Positions 6,735-11,190 of a DNA stretch of 14,896 nt are shown piece by piece (the first letter of the stretch is position 1; the number at the start of each line of letters is the position of its first letter). The notes under the pieces were generated by a model that made no database searches, had not been told where the DNA came from, and worked only from the letters and a program-made list of their open reading frames with translations. A program made the translations under genes and the position numbers. The stretch is from Bacteroidota bacterium (GTDB lineage Bacteria > Bacteroidota > Bacteroidia > Bacteroidales > UBA12481): the NCBI GenBank assembly GCA_030592205.1, contig JAUVKA010000036.1:1-14896 (forward strand), written 5' to 3'.

Positions 6735-6750
6735 GGAAATAGGGAAATAT
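6729..6750 (+). repeat. Octamer array spanning the gldA stop and ispG start
   Basis: Two perfect aaataggg units and a partial third. The first contains the gldA TAG (6732-6734), and the partial one runs into the ispG ATG (6749). A change in unit number would alter only the spacing between the two genes. Confidence 0.75.
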
Positions 6751-8071
6751 GCATCGAAGAAAAACAAGATCCGTGAATATCGGCGGAGTGCCACTGGGAA
6801 GTGAACACCCCGTCCGCGTGCAGTCAATGACCAACCTGCCTACATCAGATATCGATGGACAGGTGGAGCAGATCAGGCGTATCGTGGATGCTGGAGGGGA
6901 GTATGTGCGAATCACCGTGCCTACGATGAAGGATGTGGAGTATTTCGCGGAGATAAAAAGGAGAATAAGGGAAGAAAAGGGGACGAGTGAAGGCTCAAGG
7001 CTCAAGGCTCAAGGCTCAGGGTACGATGTGCCTTTAATTGCTGATGTGCATTTTTCGCCGAAGATCGCTATTGCGGCCGCGAAAGTGGCAGATAAGGTGA
7101 GAATCAATCCGGGGAACTTTGTTAAGGTGCAGGATACAGACACTGGAAGCTCGCCACTGGATCCCCGCTTTCGCGGGAGCCTGCCCCGGACTAGATCCGG
7201 GGATGACACTCATGCTGACGAAAATAATAAGGTCCCTGAGCCTGTCGAAGGGCAACCTGCAACCCGTAACCTGCAACCCGTAACCTGGAACCTGGAACCT
7301 GCAACTTTTCCCCCTGAGCTTCATGAAGCGATGCTTCCACTGCTTAACACCTGCAAGGAGTATGGAACGGCTTTGAGGATTGGCACTAATCATGGTTCTC
7401 TTTCTGAGCGCATTATGGAGCAATATGGAGATACCCCTCTGGGAATGGTGGAGGCAACGCTTGAGGCAGTAAGAGTTTGTATGAGGGAGGATTTTCATGA
7501 TATCGTACTATCTCTGAAATCATCCAATGTAAGAGTGATGATAGAAGCTACACGCTTATTGGTTCAGAAGATGGAAGAAGAAAGCATGGATTATCCTCTT
7601 CACCTTGGAGTGACAGAGGCGGGCGATGGAGAGGATGGCAGGATCAAATCAGCTATCGGTATTGGCTCACTTCTGGCTGATGGTTTAGGTGATACTATTA
7701 GGGTGTCGCTAACGGAAGAACCTGAGAATGAGATTCCTGTGGCATACCATATCTTGCAGGCCTCACGGGCAAGAATAACAAAAACCGATTATATTGCCTG
7801 TCCGGGTTGCGGTCGTACAACATTCAAACTGCAGGAAGGATTATCGAAAGTTCGGGAAGCCACAAAGCATCTTACCGGTCTGAAGATCGCTGTGATGGGT
7901 TGCATCGTGAACGGTCCGGGCGAAATGGCAGACGCTGATTACGGATATGTTGGTGCCGGACCTGGACTGGTAAGTCTGTACAAGGGAAAAGAGTTGGTTA
8001 AGAAGAACATACCCGAAGATCAGGCGATTGAGGAATTGTTGAAGATAATAGGGCACAAGGCCCTGGGATGA
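6749..8071 (+). CDS. ispG: 4-hydroxy-3-methylbut-2-enyl diphosphate synthase with repeat-derived insertions
   Basis: IspG (GcpE) reduces methylerythritol cyclodiphosphate to HMBPP in the MEP isoprenoid pathway, using a 4Fe-4S cluster. The N-terminal TIM barrel shows VRVQSMTNLPTSDI, VPLIADVHFSPKIA, VRINPGN, GTALRIGTNHGSLS and the GVTEAGDGEDGRIKSAIGIG stretch. The cluster ligands are Cys351, Cys354 and Cys385, with Glu392 spaced as in E. coli (C270, C273, C305, E312). The 440 residues exceed the ~370 of short IspG, but two tracts look added: about 78-91 (SEGSRLKAQGS, from a heptamer array) and about 130-187 (two hairpins, a palindrome and a second heptamer array). The last residues GHKALG lie in a REP-like copy. 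The large central domain of long IspG, which I expect in Bacteroidota, is absent. Frame and catalytic residues are intact, so the enzyme is probably active. Confidence 0.93.
   Translation: MHRRKTRSVNIGGVPLGSEHPVRVQSMTNLPTSDIDGQVEQIRRIVDAGGEYVRITVPTMKDVEYFAEIKRRIREEKGTSEGSRLKAQGSGYDVPLIADVHFSPKIAIAAAKVADKVRINPGNFVKVQDTDTGSSPLDPRFRGSLPRTRSGDDTHADENNKVPEPVEGQPATRNLQPVTWNLEPATFPPELHEAMLPLLNTCKEYGTALRIGTNHGSLSERIMEQYGDTPLGMVEATLEAVRVCMREDFHDIVLSLKSSNVRVMIEATRLLVQKMEEESMDYPLHLGVTEAGDGEDGRIKSAIGIGSLLADGLGDTIRVSLTEEPENEIPVAYHILQASRARITKTDYIACPGCGRTTFKLQEGLSKVREATKHLTGLKIAVMGCIVNGPGEMADADYGYVGAGPGLVSLYKGKELVKKNIPEDQAIEELLKIIGHKALG
6991..7018 (+). repeat. Heptamer array, aggctca x4, in ispG
   Basis: Four perfect 7-base units inside the ispG coding sequence, translated as GSRLKAQGS between the helix ending KRRIREEK and the strand YDVPLIADVHF. 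Other IspG proteins have only a short turn here, as far as I remember. Confidence 0.9.
7164..7202 (+). repeat. Two adjacent GC-rich hairpins inside ispG
   Basis: First stem cccgc (7164-7168)/gcggg (7173-7177); second, perfect 7-base stem ccccgga (7184-7190)/tccgggg (7196-7202) with loop ctaga. The second is the same palindrome found after wlbA at 4572-4590. They are translated as PRFRGSLPRTRSGDD. Confidence 0.8.
7234..7252 (+). repeat. Short palindromic dispersed motif in ispG
   Basis: The 19-base ccctgagcctgtcgaaggg is a motif I remember as a very common short dispersed repeat in many bacterial genomes (reverse strand cccttcgacaggctcaggg). It is translated as PEPVEG and sits directly before the second heptamer array. 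Only one copy is seen in the window. Confidence 0.6.
7252..7307 (+). repeat. Degenerate heptamer array, 8 units, in ispG
   Basis: Units in order: gcaacct, gcaaccc, gtaacct, gcaaccc, gtaacct, ggaacct, ggaacct, gcaactt. The translation is a near-repeat of seven residues, QPATRNL / QPVTWNL / EPAT. Alternating unit variants suggest that pairs of units (14 bases) were copied together. Confidence 0.9.
8051..8067 (+). repeat. REP-like repeat fragment at the ispG 3' end
   Basis: gggcacaaggccctggg matches the start of the compact repeat (see 9416-9437) at about 15 of 17 positions. It encodes HKALG just before the ispG stop, like HKAP from the copy at 18-39. A shorter piece, gggcacaaggc, also occurs at 9308-9318 after the HAD gene. 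Confidence 0.55.
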
Positions 8072-8099
8072 TGGCGTATTACTACAGATAGTATAGAAA

Positions 8100-8693
8100 A
8101 TGATCAAAAGAACCACAATATTACTTGCTCTACTACTGATGGCAGCAAGCACCCAGGCCCAATTCCGCAAGGAACGAAGTACATGGGGACAGGTGGGTCT
8201 GGGAACAGCAGAAGTACTGGGGTCGGAGGCAATCACCAGTATGGGATTGTATCTCTCACCCCGGGAGTTCAGCAACTGGGAGGATAAATTCTGGTTGTTC
8301 TGGGGAGAGAATCTCCACCGGGCTTATACCACACCACCAGTTTGGGACAGCGATGGCTGGGTTGTGAACTATATTGGTCACCCCCTTCAGGGGAGCCTTG
8401 CTTTTAATGCTTTACGGAGTCAGGGTGCTGATTTCTGGACCTCCAGCGCTTTTACCCTGGGACATACACTTTTGTGGGAGTATTTCCTCGAGGCTATCAA
8501 TGAGCAGCCTTCAATAAACGATCTGATAGTTACGCCAGTGGCAGGTGTGATGATGGGTGAAATGGTAAATATTATGACCAAGCATTTTCGCAAAGGGGGC
8601 TTTACTACAGGTGAGAAAATACTGGTTACCATTCTCAATCCTTTTTATGCGTTGAACCAGGGATTTAAAACCAAAGAACCTCCCAGGCTATGA
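8100..8693 (+). CDS. Exported DUF3943-like protein
   Basis: 197 residues with a clear signal peptide (MIKRTTILLALLLMAASTQA, cut before Q). The segment DSDGWVVNYIGHPLQGSLAFNALRSQGADFW (about 83-113), followed by WEYFLEAINEQPSINDLIVTPVAGVMMGE (about 126-154), fits DUF3943 as I remember it: a family of small envelope proteins with membrane-like helices and a conserved WxxNYxxHPxxG. Function is unknown. It lies 28 bases after ispG and overlaps the HAD gene by four bases (ATGA), so it belongs to the gldA-ispG transcript. An outer-membrane or periplasmic place is inferred from the signal peptide. Confidence 0.72.
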   Translation: MIKRTTILLALLLMAASTQAQFRKERSTWGQVGLGTAEVLGSEAITSMGLYLSPREFSNWEDKFWLFWGENLHRAYTTPPVWDSDGWVVNYIGHPLQGSLAFNALRSQGADFWTSSAFTLGHTLLWEYFLEAINEQPSINDLIVTPVAGVMMGEMVNIMTKHFRKGGFTTGEKILVTILNPFYALNQGFKTKEPPRL

Positions 8694-9304
8694 TTAAAAA
8701 TCTTATTTTCGATCTGGGTGGAGTACTTCTTAATATCGATTTTAAAAAAACCTATGATGCTTTTTATGCTTTGGGTATTTATAGGGCAAACGAACTGAAT
8801 AACCATCCAGAGGTGTTGGAGCTATTCATGGCTCTGGAGGTAGGTGAATATAGTGTGAATGCATTCAGAGACAAATTCAGGCTCCTGACCGGTTATTCCG
8901 ACAGTGATGAAAAACTCGACGATGCTTTTAATGCACTGCTGATGGATTTTCCCCCTGAAAGGATCGCCAGAGTGCAGGAACTGGCAACGAAATACAATAC
9001 TTATATTCTGAGTAATACCAATGCGATTCATTGCAAACATTACAACCAGATGCTGAATGATGATCTGGGAATTAAGGATCTCAACCACCTGGTTGATAAG
9101 GCTTACTATTCCCACGAGCTGGGAGTAAAAAAACCGGATTATGAAATTTACGGGCGAATGATTGAGCTTTCAGGAATACTGCCCGGCGAAAGTCTTTTTA
9201 TCGACGATAGGGAGGAGAACCTCAAGGCGGCACGGAAGCTGGGTTTTGATGTGATGTTGGTGGATGAGGAGCATACGATTTTAGAGGTCCTGGCGGACCT
9301 CTAA
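8690..9304 (+). CDS. HAD-superfamily phosphatase (YihX-like)
   Basis: 204 residues. Motif I is FDLGGVLLNIDF (7-18) with nucleophile Asp8; the usual second Asp (DxD) is Gly10, as in the YihX/epoxide-hydrolase-like branch. Motif II is LSNTN (Ser108), motif III GVKKPDYEIY (Lys148), motif IV FIDDREEN (Asp172/Asp173), followed by A-x-x-LGFD. A helical cap (about 18-95) lies between motifs I and II. E. coli YihX acts on alpha-D-glucose 1-phosphate, but substrate cannot be predicted here. The start overlaps the end of the DUF3943 gene (translational coupling). The stop is followed by a repeat-rich gap before mtnA. Confidence 0.85.
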   Translation: MIKNLIFDLGGVLLNIDFKKTYDAFYALGIYRANELNNHPEVLELFMALEVGEYSVNAFRDKFRLLTGYSDSDEKLDDAFNALLMDFPPERIARVQELATKYNTYILSNTNAIHCKHYNQMLNDDLGIKDLNHLVDKAYYSHELGVKKPDYEIYGRMIELSGILPGESLFIDDREENLKAARKLGFDVMLVDEEHTILEVLADL

Positions 9305-9330
9305 ATAGGGCACAAGGCAAAAGTAGGTTC

Positions 9331-9358
9331 AAAGAAATAAGTATAAAGAAATAAGTAG
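9331..9358 (+). repeat. Tandem pair of a 14-base unit between the HAD gene and mtnA
   Basis: aaagaaataagtat and aaagaaataagtag differ only in the last base. Fourteen is two times seven, the same step as the other arrays. It leads directly into the palindromic repeat at 9359. Confidence 0.8.
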
Positions 9359-9394
9359 AGACGCATAATTGCGTCTTTATGATGGAAGTTCCGA
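9357..9394 (+). repeat. Palindromic dispersed repeat, copy 1 (gtagagacgca family)
   Basis: Stem agacgca (9359-9365)/tgcgtct (9370-9376), loop taat, followed after four bases by gatggaagttccga. Both the palindrome and the 14-base tail recur at 10577-10615. It lies between the HAD gene and mtnA. Confidence 0.85.
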
Positions 9395-9415
9395 CAAAAG
9401 AACGGAATGGATCCC

Positions 9416-9440
9416 GTAGCCCGGGGCCTGGTGCCCCGGG
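9416..9440 (-). repeat. Compact REP-like repeat with a strong hairpin upstream of mtnA
   Basis: Perfect 8-base GC stem cccggggc (9420-9427)/gccccggg (9433-9440) with loop ctggt. Read on the minus strand it is ggggcacc-aggccccgggctac, the joined ends of the long elements at 2049 and 3403. It lies 20 bases before the mtnA ATG, so it could weaken or shape translation or transcription there. Confidence 0.8.
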
Positions 9441-9460
9441 ATTGACCGAAGATCAAAATA

Positions 9461-10591
9461 ATGAAAATTAACGAAACAACACATACCTCCATCTGGTACG
9501 ATAAAGATCAAAACAAAATCTTCTACATCGACCAGACCCTCCTTCCCTGGGAGCTGAAAATCCGGGAGCTGGGCAGTCTTGATGATACTGTTAGGGCGGT
9601 AAGGAATATGGAAGTAAGGGGAGCGCCTCTTATTGGGGTTACAGCGGCATTTGGGATGTGGCTGGCTGCTGTAGGTGGCCATAATATCGAGGATGCTGCC
9701 AGAATGCTGCTTGCCACCAGGCCTACAGCTGTGAATCTGCAATGGGCTGTAAACAAGATGCTTGAGGATTTTCATTCTCGTGGTTTGTCGGCGGATTCCA
9801 GAGTATCGGAAAAGCACAAGATCAAAATAAAAACCCTTAATGCAGCTCTTGAAATAAGAGATTTGGAAATTTCATGTAGCAAAAGCATCGGCGAAAACGG
9901 GCTTCATCTTATTGAGAATCTTGCCAAAAAGAAGAATGGTAAGCCGGTGAATATTCTTACCCATTGCAATGCCGGATGGCTGGCATGTGTGGAGTGGGGA
10001 ACGGCTACTGCTCCAATTTATATGGCGCACGACAAGGGGATTCCTGTTCATGTGTGGGTGGATGAAACGCGGCCCAGGAACCAGGGGGCAAAACTGACGG
10101 CTTTTGAGTTGGGCGCTCACGGGGTGCCATACACACTTATTCCAGACAATACGGGCGGGCATTTGATGCAGGAAGGCATGGTTGATATGGTGATCGTAGG
10201 ATGCGATAGGGTGGCGGCTAATGGGGATGTGGCGAATAAGATCGGTACATACCTGAAGGCACTGGCTGCTAAGGATAATAATATCCCTTTTTACGTTGCC
10301 ATGCCCTATTCCAGCTATGATCCGGATACTCCCACCGGGAAGGATATCCCTATAGAAGAGAGAGATCCTGATGAAGTGAGGATTGTGGATGGGGAGCGGT
10401 TAACAGGAAACGGGGAGCAGGGAACGGTTAACGGGGATCGGTTAACAGGGAACGGGGAACGGGGATCGCTTATCGGTGTAGCGATTGTTCCCGAAGGTAC
10501 CCCGGTTGCCAATTATGGTTTTGATATTACCCCGGCCCGGCTAGTAAGCGGATATATTACCGAGAAAGGATTACGTAGAGACGCATCGTGA
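9461..10591 (+). CDS. mtnA: S-methyl-5-thioribose-1-phosphate isomerase with heptad-repeat insertion
   Basis: MtnA converts 5-methylthioribose 1-phosphate to methylthioribulose 1-phosphate in methionine salvage. Visible family features: MEVRGAPLIGVTAAFG (50-65), THCNAGWLA with catalytic Cys169, DETRPRNQGAKLTAFEL, and GCDRVAANGDVANKIGTY with catalytic Asp249. The last part, EGTPVANYGFDITPARLVSGYITEKG, is also normal. Total length is 376, against about 350 for the family. The excess is residues about 311-338 (GERLTGN / GEQGTVN / GDRLTGN / GERG), encoded by a 7-base array and placed between DEVRIVDG and LIGVAI, where other MtnA proteins have a short turn. The C-terminal LRRDAS and the TGA come from a palindromic repeat. 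No other salvage genes are in view. The start ATG follows a strong REP-like hairpin. Confidence 0.93.
   Translation: MKINETTHTSIWYDKDQNKIFYIDQTLLPWELKIRELGSLDDTVRAVRNMEVRGAPLIGVTAAFGMWLAAVGGHNIEDAARMLLATRPTAVNLQWAVNKMLEDFHSRGLSADSRVSEKHKIKIKTLNAALEIRDLEISCSKSIGENGLHLIENLAKKKNGKPVNILTHCNAGWLACVEWGTATAPIYMAHDKGIPVHVWVDETRPRNQGAKLTAFELGAHGVPYTLIPDNTGGHLMQEGMVDMVIVGCDRVAANGDVANKIGTYLKALAAKDNNIPFYVAMPYSSYDPDTPTGKDIPIEERDPDEVRIVDGERLTGNGEQGTVNGDRLTGNGERGSLIGVAIVPEGTPVANYGFDITPARLVSGYITEKGLRRDAS
10390..10473 (+). repeat. Degenerate heptamer array, about 12 units, in mtnA
   Basis: Ten clear units of seven bases fill 10397-10466: cggttaa, caggaaa, cggggag, cagggaa, cggttaa, cggggat, cggttaa, cagggaa, cggggaa, cggggat. 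Weaker units sit on each side. The total of 84 bases is a multiple of both 7 and 3, so the frame is kept. The peptide repeats every seven residues. Confidence 0.92.
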
Positions 10592-10615
10592 TGCGTCTCT
10601 CGATGGAAGTTCCGA
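10568..10615 (+). repeat. Palindromic dispersed repeat, copy 2, ending mtnA and lying between convergent genes
   Basis: Perfect 11-base stem agagacgcatc (10577-10587)/gatgcgtctct (10590-10600) with two bases between, followed by gatggaagttccga (10602-10615). The mtnA stop codon TGA (10589-10591) is at the palindrome centre. As it lies between convergent mtnA and the thioredoxin-like gene, it may act as a two-way terminator. The first 15 bases, ggattacgtagagac, recur at 13805. Confidence 0.88.
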
Positions 10616-10626
10616 TAATGTCCCTC

Positions 10627-11136
10627 TTACATCACAATATCATAAAAATCTTCCTCAAGTGATTTCCCAGGAGCCTCGGTAATCCGTCCGATTTCTTTAT
10701 CCTTTCGGTAAAAGATGAATGTAGGGACTTTATCAATATTGTACTCTTCCAAAGATACATCCCTCCCACTTTTCTGACCATCTACACAAATTACTTTTAT
10801 TGATTTGCACTTCCCGCCTGCTTCGTCTAAAATCTTATAAAACCTCGGTACCTGTTCCTGGCAGTCGGGACACCAGGTGGCTATAACCATCACGATGCTC
10901 AAATTCTTTTTATGTTTTCGCAGTTTTTTTACAAATTTCTGCTGAGGTTCATAATCCTTGTATTCCAGGTCGAAAAATTCGCCAAACTCCCCTTCCTGCA
11001 GACCTTCACGATCGCAAAAACCGATAAGGATCTCTTTATTGAATCGTTCATCAATGATTTTCCTGTTCATCTCCTGGGCTTGAATTGAAAAGCCGGCAAG
11101 TAATGAAAAAATTATTAAACAGATGGTTGTTTTCAT
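10627..11136 (-). CDS. Exported thioredoxin-like protein
   Basis: 169 residues. A signal peptide (MKTTICLIIFSLLAGFSIQA, cut before Q) sends it to the periplasm. The thioredoxin fold is shown by IVMVIATWCPDCQEQVPRF, with the active-site Cys89-Pro-Asp-Cys92, and by the cis-proline loop KVPTFIFY (Pro138). CPDC is not the CGPC of cytoplasmic thioredoxin; such variants are common in periplasmic proteins of Bacteroidota. It probably reduces or shuffles disulfides in the envelope, but the partner is unknown. It begins 54 bases after the PBP1A stop on the same strand, with no clear promoter between, so it is probably co-transcribed with PBP1A. Its 3' end meets mtnA across the palindromic repeat. Confidence 0.85.
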   Translation of the reverse strand: MKTTICLIIFSLLAGFSIQAQEMNRKIIDERFNKEILIGFCDREGLQEGEFGEFFDLEYKDYEPQQKFVKKLRKHKKNLSIVMVIATWCPDCQEQVPRFYKILDEAGGKCKSIKVICVDGQKSGRDVSLEEYNIDKVPTFIFYRKDKEIGRITEAPGKSLEEDFYDIVM

Positions 11137-11190
11137 GTATCTGAATTTTATTTAGCCTGGTTTATAGCAGAGATATGAATTACAATATGG

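Noticed and set aside
7034..7498. Minus-strand open frame of 154 codons opposite ispG
   Set aside because: It lies wholly inside ispG, which has intact catalytic motifs on the plus strand. The frame is opened by the GC-rich hairpins and heptamer array, and its translation has no family motifs.
9416..9440. Intrinsic terminator of the HAD gene
   Set aside because: The stem is strong, but there is no T-run after it on either strand, and the same sequence recurs as a dispersed repeat, so it was annotated as a repeat.
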